From positions 1,860,001-1,924,000 of the forward strand of contig NZ_CP013979.1 in the NCBI RefSeq assembly GCF_001660485.1: a stretch of DNA of 64,000 bases, in the 5' to 3' direction. The notes beneath the pieces are model-generated. The model had not been told where the DNA came from and searched no databases. It saw only the letters and a program-made list of their open reading frames with translations. Shown piece by piece: positions 26,693 through 34,857 of this stretch (position 1 is the first letter of the stretch; each line of letters begins with the position of its first letter). The stretch comes from Agromyces aureus (GTDB taxonomy: Bacteria; Actinomycetota; Actinomycetes; Actinomycetales; Microbacteriaceae). Position numbers and translations under genes: made by a program.

Positions 26693-28339
26693 TCAAGCCG
26701 GCAGCACCTCGCGGCGCGCGTGGCGCACGCGGTGCGCGATCCAGAACGCGACGATCGCGGCGATCACGCCGAGCACCACGAGCAGCCACGGCGCGAGCGT
26801 CGCGGGGGAGACCCCGGCGGCGCCGTCGGCGAGGGTCTGGCTGCCGTCGGCGAGCTGACCGTTGCCGTCGGCCAGTGCCGTCGTGCCGTCGGAGAGCGTC
26901 TGCGCGCCGTCGGCGAGCCGAGTGGTTCCGTCGGCGAGCTTCGCGGATCCGGCGGCGAGTTCGGCCGCTCCGTCGGAGAGCGTCTGCGTGCCGGTCGCGA
27001 GGCCCGCGGCCCCCGTCGAAAGCGTCGACGTGCCGATCACGAGCTCGTCCGCGCCGGCCTTCAGCTCGAGCGTGCCGTCGAGCGAGCGCTCGAGGCCGGC
27101 CGCGATCTTCTCGTTGCCCGCCACGAGGCCGTCGACCTTCTGGTCGAGCGTGGCCGTTCCGGCCTGCACTCGGGACGCGCCGGAGGCGAGCTCGCCGGAC
27201 TTCGCGTTCAGGTTGCCCGCGCCCGCGGCAAGTTCGCCGGTCTTGCCGGCGAACATCGCTGCGCCGCCCGCGAGTTGCCCTGCACCCGATGCGAGGGGCG
27301 CGGTGCCCTTCTCGACGAACATATCGAGCTTGGCCTTCAGGCCCGCGGCTCCCGCTGCGAGCTCGTCACTCCCGTTCCGCACCGACGTGAGGCCGCCGCG
27401 AACATTCACCGTGCCATCGGCGACGCCCGCTGTTCCGAGGCGGACCTGATTCGCGCCGGCGGCGACGACGTCTGCGCCGTCCTTGAGCGCCGAGATCTGC
27501 GCCAGGAGGTCGGCGGGCAGCCCGCTCCCCGCAAGCGCCATGTCGAGCTCGGCGAGCTCGGCGGCGAGGTTCGCGGACCCGGTGCCGACCTGTGCAGCTC
27601 CGTCGCGAACCTGACCGGCAGCGAGGACGAGGGCGTCACCACCCTGCTCGAGCGGGACGAGGCCTTCGCCGAACTTCGTCGTGCCGGCGACCAGCGAGCC
27701 ACCGCCGGCGGCGAGGGCCGTGGCGTTGGCGTTCACATCGGCGGCGCCCTTCGCAAGCCCGGCGGCACTGCCCGCGAGGAACGTGCCGCCTTCGGAGAGT
27801 GCCTTCGCTCCGCTGGCGAGCTGGCCGGCTCCAGTGCCGAGCTTCGCCGCTCCATCGGCGACCTGCGTGGCGCCGTCCGCGGCCTGCGAGATGCCGTCCG
27901 AGAGCTGAACCGACCCGTCGGCCGCGCTGTTCGCGCCGGCCGAGAGCTCGGTGGTTCCGGCGACGCTGCGACCGAGGCCGTCGGCGATCTTGACCGTGCC
28001 GGTCGAGGCCCGCTCGGCGCCGGTCTGGAGGCGTGACGCACCGGCGGCGGCGCTCGCGGCGCCCGTCTCCAGTTTCGTCGCTCCGGCCGACACGTCGCTC
28101 GATCCGTCGCGTGCCGTGGCGGCGCCGTCGGCGAGGGTCGCGGCACCGGCTGCGACCTCGCTCGAACCCTCGCCCGCGGTGCCGGCTCCGGTCGCGAGCT
28201 GGTCGGCGCCGTTCGCGATCTTCGCGGTGGTGAGGAAGAAGAACGCCACGGCGGCGATGAGGGCGACCGTCAGCGAGATCGCCGCGATCTTCAGGCCGGT
28301 GCCGTGGCGGTGGGGCGGGGGTGCATCGATTCTCGTCAT
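26693..28339 (-). CDS. Two-helix membrane protein with about 480 residues of Leu-x-x-Gly heptad repeats
   Basis: 548 residues. One transmembrane helix lies near 15-37 and one near the C-terminus (APWLLVVLGVIAAIVAFWI), followed by a basic tail. Everything between is a continuous series of seven-residue units of the form (A/S)DGA..L or LA.G (ADGAATL, SDGISQA, TGAGQLA), the pattern of the xxxLxxG repeat found in the coil of YhgE/Pip-type phage-infection and ESX-linked membrane proteins. Here the coil stands alone, without the YhgE permease helices. A long extracytoplasmic rod anchored at both ends is predicted. Start chosen at the Met before RIDAPPPHRHGTG; GGAG lies upstream. Function unknown. 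Confidence 0.82.
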   Translation of the reverse strand: MTRIDAPPPHRHGTGLKIAAISLTVALIAAVAFFFLTTAKIANGADQLATGAGTAGEGSSEVAAGAATLADGAATARDGSSDVSAGATKLETGAASAAAGASRLQTGAERASTGTVKIADGLGRSVAGTTELSAGANSAADGSVQLSDGISQAADGATQVADGAAKLGTGAGQLASGAKALSEGGTFLAGSAAGLAKGAADVNANATALAAGGGSLVAGTTKFGEGLVPLEQGGDALVLAAGQVRDGAAQVGTGSANLAAELAELDMALAGSGLPADLLAQISALKDGADVVAAGANQVRLGTAGVADGTVNVRGGLTSVRNGSDELAAGAAGLKAKLDMFVEKGTAPLASGAGQLAGGAAMFAGKTGELAAGAGNLNAKSGELASGASRVQAGTATLDQKVDGLVAGNEKIAAGLERSLDGTLELKAGADELVIGTSTLSTGAAGLATGTQTLSDGAAELAAGSAKLADGTTRLADGAQTLSDGTTALADGNGQLADGSQTLADGAAGVSPATLAPWLLVVLGVIAAIVAFWIAHRVRHARREVLPA

Positions 28340-28750
28340 TGAGGCTCCATGGAGTGCGGGCGCGCAGGAGGCGTCCGGGAGGGTGAGTGCGGGTCTGCTC
28401 GCCGAAGCCGGTGCGGGGCGTCGGATGCGTGCGGCCGCGGAATGCGGGTCGCTCGCCACCGGAACACCGTGCCGGCCCAACCACGTTGTCGGTTTCCGGC
28501 GGCTCGGCGTCCCTGAGAGTCGGTCGAAGCTAACAGCGGTGGAGGATTCCCCGACGAGTGCTCAGCATTTCCTGTGCGAACATCCAACCCCGCGCGGCCG
28601 ACAGGCGACAGGCGTTGTCGATGCTCCACAGGCGCGACGTGCGACCACCGGGGTGACGGCCCGCCGATCCCTCCGGCGAAGCCGTGGCCGGCGCACACGC
28701 GTCGCAGATCGCACAGAGGGTTCGGCCGTGCACCGCAGCCGCTAGACTCC

Positions 28751-28880
28751 CGGAAGCGAAGGGGAGTATCCCGCGAGGCGTTCACGCGCTTCGAGCCACG
28801 ATCGTCAGTACGAGCGCCGAAGACGCCGCTCCGGGCGTGGCGGCGCACCTGTGCGCACTGGGAGAGACTTTCGGGTTCCG
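28751..28880 (+). ncRNA. yybP-ykoY (manganese) riboswitch
   Basis: The conserved words of this class appear in order: GGGGAGTA near 28761, ATCGTCAGTACGAG near 28801 and GGGAGAGACTTTCGG near 28860. A terminal P1 helix can form between CGGAAGCGAAG at the 5' side and CTTTCGGGTTCCG at the 3' side. It lies just upstream of a TerC-family gene, the usual partner of this Mn2+ sensor. The gene's ribosome site (GAAAGG, 28899-28904) follows, so control could be of translation initiation or transcription. A TAGACT -10 candidate is at 28743-28748. The rest of the 28340-28740 gap shows no gene. Confidence 0.85.
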
Positions 28881-28910
28881 CCCTGCCCAAATCCTCCCGA
28901 AAGGCCGCAC

Positions 28911-29936
28911 GTGCTGCAGCTTCCCGCCTGGTTCGAAATCGGATCCCTCGTGGTCCTCACGCTGATCCTCGTCGCCGACCTCCTGCTCGTCGTCAAGCGT
29001 CCCCACGTTCCGTCGTTCCGGGAGTCGACGCTGTGGGTCGTCTTCTACGTCGCCCTCGCGCTCGTCTTCGCGCTGCTCATGTACCTGCTCGGGGACGCCG
29101 AGCACGCAGGCCAGTTCATCGCGGGCTGGCTGACGGAGTACAGCCTGTCGATCGACAACCTGTTCGTCTTCGTGATCATCATGGCCAGGTTCGCGGTGCC
29201 GAAGAAGCTGCAGCAGGAGGTGCTCATGGTGGGCATCATCCTGGCGCTGATCTTCCGCGGCGTGTTCATCCTCCTGGGCGCGCAGCTCATCGAGAACTTC
29301 AGCTGGATCTTCTACATCTTCGGCGTCTGGCTCGTGTACACGGCCTACCAGCAGGCGTTCGTCGAGCACGACGACGACAAGGACAACCTGCTCGTGCGCG
29401 TGCTCCGCAAGCGCGTGAGGATCTCCGACGACTACGACGGCATCAAGATCCGCACGAACATCGACGGCCACCGCGTGTTCACGCCGATCCTGTTCGTGTT
29501 CATCGCGATCGGCACGACCGACCTGCTCTTCGCGCTCGACTCGATCCCCGCGATCTTCGGCATCACCCAGAGCCCGTTCATCGTGTTCACGGCGAACGTG
29601 TTCGCGCTCATGGGCCTGCGCCAGCTGTACTTCCTGCTCGGCGGCCTGCTCGAGCGCCTCGAGTACCTCAAGTACGGCATCGCGTTCATTCTCGCGTTCA
29701 TCGGCGTGAAGCTCGTGCTGCACGCCATGCACGTCAACGAACTGCCGTTCATCAACAACGGCGAGCACATCGAGTGGGCTCCCGAGATCTCCACATGGAT
29801 GTCGCTCGGGGTCATCATCGCGGCGATGGCGGTCGCCACGGTCGCGAGCGTCGTGAAGGCGAACGTCGACGCGAAGCGTCGCGGCCACACCCTGATGGAA
29901 GAGGTTCCGCACTTCACCGACGACGAAGCCCGCTGA
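28911..29936 (+). CDS. TerC/Alx family membrane transporter (probable Mn2+ exporter)
   Basis: 341 residues, about nine membrane segments. TerC hallmarks: the acidic intramembrane LTEYSLSIDNLFVFVIIM near residue 80 and the second one TTDLLFALDSIPAIFGI near 205, where Asp residues are thought to bind metal. The GTG start has GAAAGG 6 nt upstream. It sits behind a yybP-ykoY riboswitch, so expression should rise with manganese, as for E. coli alx/mntP and B. subtilis yybP/ykoY. Manganese efflux is the best-supported role. Confidence 0.93.
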   Translation: MLQLPAWFEIGSLVVLTLILVADLLLVVKRPHVPSFRESTLWVVFYVALALVFALLMYLLGDAEHAGQFIAGWLTEYSLSIDNLFVFVIIMARFAVPKKLQQEVLMVGIILALIFRGVFILLGAQLIENFSWIFYIFGVWLVYTAYQQAFVEHDDDKDNLLVRVLRKRVRISDDYDGIKIRTNIDGHRVFTPILFVFIAIGTTDLLFALDSIPAIFGITQSPFIVFTANVFALMGLRQLYFLLGGLLERLEYLKYGIAFILAFIGVKLVLHAMHVNELPFINNGEHIEWAPEISTWMSLGVIIAAMAVATVASVVKANVDAKRRGHTLMEEVPHFTDDEAR

Positions 29937-30038
29937 TCCGGGTCGGCGAGGCGCCCCGGGTGTTGCTAGTTTTGGTGGGCGGCGCACGGGGTGCGGCGTC
30001 CCGGTCCCTACCGGTGAAGGACGGCGACGAGGAGCACC

Positions 30039-30923
30039 GTGTCCCCTGATGGCGAAGACGTCGTCGAGCTCGACCATGGAGCTGCGGTGATCGCGCACAG
30101 CGCACGTACGGATGTCGGGCGCGTGCGCAGCATGAACGAGGACTCGTTCCTCGCCGAGGCCCCCGTCTTCCTCGTGGCCGACGGCATGGGCGGGCACGCG
30201 CGCGGAGACGTGGCGAGCCGCACGGTCGTCGAGACGTTCCGACGCCATCTGGCGCCCGGCGCCCCGTCGTCGCCCGAGCAGGTGCTCGACGCCATCCACT
30301 CGTCGAACGACGCCGTTCGCGCGTTGAGCGACGAAGGCGACGAGGGCACCGCGGTCGCCGGCACGACGCTCGCGGGCGTCGCCCTCGTCGACGCGGGCGA
30401 CGGCGCGGGCTTCCACTGGATGGCCTTCAACGTCGGCGACTCGCGCATCTACACCTGGAACGGGCGCACGCTCAGCCAGTTGAGCGTCGACCACTCGGCC
30501 GTGCAGGAGCTCGTCGATGCCGGACTCATCCGCCCCGAAGACGCCGAACGGCACCCCGACCGCAACGTGATCACCCGGGCGATCGGCGCCGACGACGTGG
30601 TCGATCCCGATGTCTGGCTCATCCCGGCATCCGGTCGACAGGTGTTCCTGATCTGCTCCGACGGTCTCAGCAAGGAGGTCGACGACTCGTCGATCGCGCG
30701 CGTGCTCGTGGGGCACACCGGACACGCGGCCGGGCTCGCGGGCGAGCTCGTCGACCTCGCGCTCGATCACGGAGGACGCGACAATGTGACGGCCATCGTG
30801 GTCGAGTCGCAGCTCGGCTCGGCCGACGACGAGTCCACGAAGGACCGCGAGACGGCCGTCGCCGTCGACGAGGACACCACCCCGCGAGTGGACGGAGGCG
30901 CCAGTGGCGACCTACACGCCTGA
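30039..30923 (+). CDS. PP2C-family Ser/Thr protein phosphatase
   Basis: 294 residues. Metal-binding and catalytic motifs of PP2C/PstP are intact: RTDVGRVRSMNEDSF, VADGMGGHARGDVAS, FNVGDSRIY, LICSDGLSKEV and GGRDNVTAIVV. The C-terminal 35 residues are acidic and probably disordered; no transmembrane helix, so cytosolic. GTG start with GGAG 7 nt upstream. First gene of the nine-gene kinase/FN3/MoxR operon; it presumably reverses the kinase two genes downstream. It overlaps the following FHA gene by 20 nt. Confidence 0.95.
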   Translation: MSPDGEDVVELDHGAAVIAHSARTDVGRVRSMNEDSFLAEAPVFLVADGMGGHARGDVASRTVVETFRRHLAPGAPSSPEQVLDAIHSSNDAVRALSDEGDEGTAVAGTTLAGVALVDAGDGAGFHWMAFNVGDSRIYTWNGRTLSQLSVDHSAVQELVDAGLIRPEDAERHPDRNVITRAIGADDVVDPDVWLIPASGRQVFLICSDGLSKEVDDSSIARVLVGHTGHAAGLAGELVDLALDHGGRDNVTAIVVESQLGSADDESTKDRETAVAVDEDTTPRVDGGASGDLHA

Positions 30924-32172
30924 TCCGGCGGGGGAGCACCTCGCCGTCGTGCGCGGCGCAGTCGTGCTCATGCTGCCCGCCTCGGCGGCCGCACTCGCGA
31001 GCGACCTGTGGCCGGGGCTCGTCGAGCCCGATCCGGTGCGGGTCGTGCTCGACCGGCTCACGGTCGACGGGCTCTCGGCGACGCCGTCGTTCGGGCTCGT
31101 CGTCCGCTCCGACGACGACGACGCGGTGCGCGTCGTCGTGCGCGGCGGGTTCTCGGTGCGCCTCGGAACCGAGGTCATCACGGGCGAGGGCGTCTCGACC
31201 TGGGTCGAGCGCGTCGCCGACGGCGCGTCGGTCGAGCTCAGGGCGACGGATGCCGCGCGCGGGCCGGCTGCGTCCGCCTCGCGCGGGGCGGAGTCGCTCG
31301 TCGGCCTGCCCATCGTCGAGGGCGTCGTGTTCGCGGCGTCCGTCGGCTCGGAATCCCGTGAGCCGGTGGCCGTCGCGCCGAGGTCGACGCCTGTCGCGTC
31401 ACCGGTGGTCAGCCCGGCCGACGCACCGGTCACCGACCCCGTCGAAGCACCGATCACCAGCCCGGTCGTCTCACCCGTCACCGCGGCAGAGTCCGTCGCG
31501 CCGTCCGACCCGCCCGCCTGGGCGCCGCCCGTCGGCGGTCCGACCGGCTCCACGATCCCCGGACCGCCACCCGCGCGGGCGCCCGACCCCGTGCCCGACG
31601 CGATCGACGACGCGATCGACGACGCCACCGTCGTCTCGCCGGTCGGGGCATCGACCGGCGCCGAGCAGACCATCGTGCCCGGGAACGACGCAGACGGCGG
31701 AGACCACGACGGCATGACCGTCGTCGGCGTCGACGTGCAGCGCCTCCGCGCCGAGCGCGACGCGCGCCGTGCGGAGCAGACGACGGTTCCCGACGCGCTG
31801 CCCGCGCGCGCGACATCCGCCCCCGCCGATGCGCCCCGCCTCAGCCTGCGCATGCCCGACGGATCCCTCGAACCCGTGACCCACGAGGTGCTGCTCGGCC
31901 GTGCGCCGAGCGTCAGCCAGGTCTCCGGCGGGCGCCTGCCCCGTGTGGTCGCGATCGGCGCCGGCGACCAGGACATCTCTCGCACGCACGTGCGGGTCAC
32001 CGTCGAAGGAGACACCGTCGTGATCACCGACCTGCACTCGCGCAACGGCACGCACGTCGCGCAGCCGGGCAAGCCGCCCGTCCGGCTCCGCGCCGGCGAG
32101 CCGACGCCCGTGCTGGTCGGCACGGTCGTCGATCTCGGCGGCGGCTGGACGATCCAGGTGGTCGCCGCCTGA
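30904..32172 (+). CDS. FHA-domain protein with Pro/Ala/Val linker
   Basis: 422 residues. A globular N-terminal domain (about 1-130, no recognised family) is joined through a long Pro/Val/Ala linker, rich in Thr (many TVV, TTVP, TIVP possible phospho-sites), to a C-terminal FHA domain (about 318-422: [39 protein letters not shown]). The phosphothreonine-binding Arg, Ser-Arg-x-His and Asn-Gly positions are present. It likely binds a target phosphorylated by the adjacent kinase. The stop and the kinase start share one base (TGATG). Confidence 0.9.
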   Translation: MATYTPDPAGEHLAVVRGAVVLMLPASAAALASDLWPGLVEPDPVRVVLDRLTVDGLSATPSFGLVVRSDDDDAVRVVVRGGFSVRLGTEVITGEGVSTWVERVADGASVELRATDAARGPAASASRGAESLVGLPIVEGVVFAASVGSESREPVAVAPRSTPVASPVVSPADAPVTDPVEAPITSPVVSPVTAAESVAPSDPPAWAPPVGGPTGSTIPGPPPARAPDPVPDAIDDAIDDATVVSPVGASTGAEQTIVPGNDADGGDHDGMTVVGVDVQRLRAERDARRAEQTTVPDALPARATSAPADAPRLSLRMPDGSLEPVTHEVLLGRAPSVSQVSGGRLPRVVAIGAGDQDISRTHVRVTVEGDTVVITDLHSRNGTHVAQPGKPPVRLRAGEPTPVLVGTVVDLGGGWTIQVVAA

Positions 32173-33923
32173 TGCGCCGAGCCACCTCCACCCCGCCCGA
32201 GCTGCCCGGGTACACCCCCCAGGGCCTGCTGGGCTCCGGCGGGTTCGCCGACGTGTTCCTCTACGAGCAGCGCCTGCCGCGACGCAAGGTCGCCGTGAAG
32301 GTGCTGCTCACCGAGGAGCTCGGCCGCGACACGCGCGCCCAGTTCGTCGCCGAGGCGAACCTGATGGCCCAGCTCTCGACGCACCCGTACATCGTGACGA
32401 TCTTCCATGCGGATGTCTCGGCCGACGGCCGACCCTACTTCGTGATGGAGTACTGCTCGGGTCCGAGCCTCGCCGACCAGTACAAGCGGTCGCCGTTCGC
32501 GGTCGTAGACGCCCTGCGCACGGGCGTGCGCATCGCGGGTGCCGTGGCCACTGCGCATGCCGCCGGCATCCTGCACCGCGACATCAAGCCCGCGAACGTG
32601 CTGACGAACGACTACGGCTGGCCCGCGCTCACCGACTTCGGCATCTCGTCGAACCTCGACGGCGAACTGCCGGTGCACACGATGACCGTGCGCCCCGGTG
32701 CGCAGGCGACGGGAACCGGGGGGTCGAACAGCACGGCGGCCGTCGGGATGAGCGTGCCGTGGTCGCCCTCGGAGATGTTCGAGGACGACCCGACCCCCGA
32801 CCCCCGCAGCGACGTCTTCTCGCTCGCCGCGACCGTCTACACGCTGCTCGCCGGGCGTTCGCCGTTCGAGATCCCCGGCCGTTCGAACGGCACGCTCGAT
32901 CTCATCGGCCGCATCGAACGCGGTGCGATCACGCCCATGGATCGCACCGACGTGCCGCGCAGCCTGCTCGCGGTGCTCGCGAAGGGCATGGCGACCTCCC
33001 GCGACGACCGGTACCCGAGCGCGGTCGAGTTCGCGCGGGCGCTGCAACGCGTCGAGCTCGAGCTCGGCTACTCGGCGACGACCATCGAGGTGCCGAACCT
33101 CGCGGTCGTCGAGGAGCGCGACACCGTCGACGACGCGGATGCCACCAGGGCCCGCGCCGTGCGCACGATCGACGCCCAGGCGGCGCCGGTCGCCCCCGTC
33201 GCGCCGACCGCACCCGGTGGTTCGCGTGCGGTCGCCGCCCCGCCGACGGCTCCCGCCGGCGCCGGTGCCGACGCCACGGTCGCGCGCGCGCCGCAGCAGA
33301 TCGCCGCGCAGCCGCCCCTCGCCGACGCCACCATGATGCGTCCCGGGGGAGCGGCGGCGCCGCAGACGGGATCCTCGGCCGGGTCGGGCGCCTCGGCCCC
33401 GGTCGACGACGGAACGATCGTGCGCCCCAGGGGTGCAGCTCGCGCCGATGGGCGGGTCGCCTCCGATGCGGCGCCCGCCGCGGCATCCGTCACCGAGGTC
33501 GAAGCCCCGAAGCGCCGCTCGAAGGTCGGCCTCGTGATCGGCGTCGCCGCGGGCGTCGTGGTGGCGCTCGCCGTCGTCGCCGCGGTCGTGTTCTCGGGTG
33601 GGCTGCCCCAGCCCGAGGCGGAGGCTCCCGTGAAGTCCGACGACCGCGACGCCGTGGCCGAGGCGACCGTGCCGATGCCCGTGGTCGCGCCCGGCGTACC
33701 GTCGGCCGACGGCACGAGCGTCTCGTTCGAGGTGTCGCTCGACGATGCCGAGGAGGGCGACCGGTTCCGCTGGGCACGATCCGACGGCAGCGGTTCGGTG
33801 CAGCTCGCCGCGTCGTCGCCGATCGTCGTCGACGGGGTCGCCGCCGGCCAGACGATCTGCATCGACGTGCAGACCCAGCGCGGCAGCCGCACCTCCGAGC
33901 CTGCCAAGGGGTGCACGCCGTGA
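32172..33923 (+). CDS. Transmembrane Ser/Thr protein kinase (Pkb2-like)
   Basis: 583 residues. Complete Hanks-type kinase domain (about 14-300): GSGGFADVF P-loop, VAVK Lys43, HRDIKPAN around Asp137, DFG around Asp154, and an APE-like VPWSPSE. A juxtamembrane Ala/Pro/Thr linker follows, then one helix (about 452-475) and an external domain of about 105 residues. The external part is beta-rich with two Cys and no PASTA repeats, so it is not a muropeptide sensor of PknB type; it resembles a single FN3-like module. Such kinases are paired with an FN3 surface protein in the bifidobacterial PFNA cluster. Co-translated with both neighbours. Confidence 0.94.
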   Translation: MRRATSTPPELPGYTPQGLLGSGGFADVFLYEQRLPRRKVAVKVLLTEELGRDTRAQFVAEANLMAQLSTHPYIVTIFHADVSADGRPYFVMEYCSGPSLADQYKRSPFAVVDALRTGVRIAGAVATAHAAGILHRDIKPANVLTNDYGWPALTDFGISSNLDGELPVHTMTVRPGAQATGTGGSNSTAAVGMSVPWSPSEMFEDDPTPDPRSDVFSLAATVYTLLAGRSPFEIPGRSNGTLDLIGRIERGAITPMDRTDVPRSLLAVLAKGMATSRDDRYPSAVEFARALQRVELELGYSATTIEVPNLAVVEERDTVDDADATRARAVRTIDAQAAPVAPVAPTAPGGSRAVAAPPTAPAGAGADATVARAPQQIAAQPPLADATMMRPGGAAAPQTGSSAGSGASAPVDDGTIVRPRGAARADGRVASDAAPAAASVTEVEAPKRRSKVGLVIGVAAGVVVALAVVAAVVFSGGLPQPEAEAPVKSDDRDAVAEATVPMPVVAPGVPSADGTSVSFEVSLDDAEEGDRFRWARSDGSGSVQLAASSPIVVDGVAAGQTICIDVQTQRGSRTSEPAKGCTP

Positions 33924-34678
33924 CCTCGCTCAAGCCGCTCAGGGTCGAGTACTGCGGCGAGTGGTACACGGTCGCCGAAGGGACGCCGTTCACGATCGGG
34001 CGCGAGTCCGACCTCACGATCGACGAGAACCCCTACCTGCACCGCACGTTCCTCACCCTCTCGGCCGAGTACGGCCTCTGGTGGCTCTCGAACGTCGGCC
34101 AGCTGCTCTCCGCCACGGTTTCGGATGCCACGGGCAGCGTGCAGGCCTGGGTCGCGCCCGGCGCGAAGCTGCCGCTCGTGTTCCAGCAGGTGAACGTGCT
34201 CTTCAGCGCGGGCGCCACGACCTACGAGTTCTCGATCCACGCCGAGGAGGACTTCTACAACACGTCGCTGACGGCCTCGACGGCCGAGGGCGGCACGACG
34301 ATCATGCCGGTCGCGCTCACCTCGAGCCAGCGCCTGCTCGTCGTGGCGCTGTCCGAACGCGTGCTCGTGCAGCCCTCGGCGGGCCGAGCGACAGTTCCGA
34401 CCTCGGCCGAGGCCGCGGCCAGGCTCGGATGGAGCATGACGACCTTCAACCGCAAGCTCGACAACGTGTGCGAGAAGCTCGATCGACTCGGCGTCGACGG
34501 CCTGCGCGGCGGTCGGGGCAAGCTCGCGACGAACCGCCGCATGCGCCTCGTCGAGTACGCCGTGGCCACCAGGCTCGTGAGCGTCGACGACCTGCTACTG
34601 CTCGATCGGGCGGCGGAAGACTCCGCAGCCGGTTCGGGCGACGGGGCGGGCGTCGAACTCGGCGGCGCGAGCGACTGA
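33920..34678 (+). CDS. Degenerate FHA-like domain fused to a C-terminal HTH
   Basis: 252 residues. Residues 1-110 follow the FHA strand pattern (FTIGRESDLTIDENPYLHRTF, GLWWLSNVG), but the Ser of the usual SR-x-H pair and the late NG are missing, so phosphothreonine binding is doubtful. Residues about 150-215 carry an HTH (SAEAAARLGWSMTTFNRKLDNVCEKLDRLGVDGL) like the four-helix DNA-binding unit of LuxR/sigma-type proteins. A signalling output by DNA binding is possible. GTG overlaps the kinase stop. The C-terminal 25 residues are acidic and flexible. Confidence 0.75.
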   Translation: MTSLKPLRVEYCGEWYTVAEGTPFTIGRESDLTIDENPYLHRTFLTLSAEYGLWWLSNVGQLLSATVSDATGSVQAWVAPGAKLPLVFQQVNVLFSAGATTYEFSIHAEEDFYNTSLTASTAEGGTTIMPVALTSSQRLLVVALSERVLVQPSAGRATVPTSAEAAARLGWSMTTFNRKLDNVCEKLDRLGVDGLRGGRGKLATNRRMRLVEYAVATRLVSVDDLLLLDRAAEDSAAGSGDGAGVELGGASD

Positions 34679-34857
34679 GCCGGCCGCGACACGTCGCGCT
34701 CGCGCGGAGGCCCTTCTCCGTATCGCTTCGGCATCGAAGCACCATGGGAAGTCCTGCCCATTCGGGGACGTCGGAACCCCGTGTTACCGTGAAGCCCGGT
34801 GCCGTCGAGAGCGGAACCACCGCCGCCCATACCGACGGATGCAACGAGGAGAACAGA

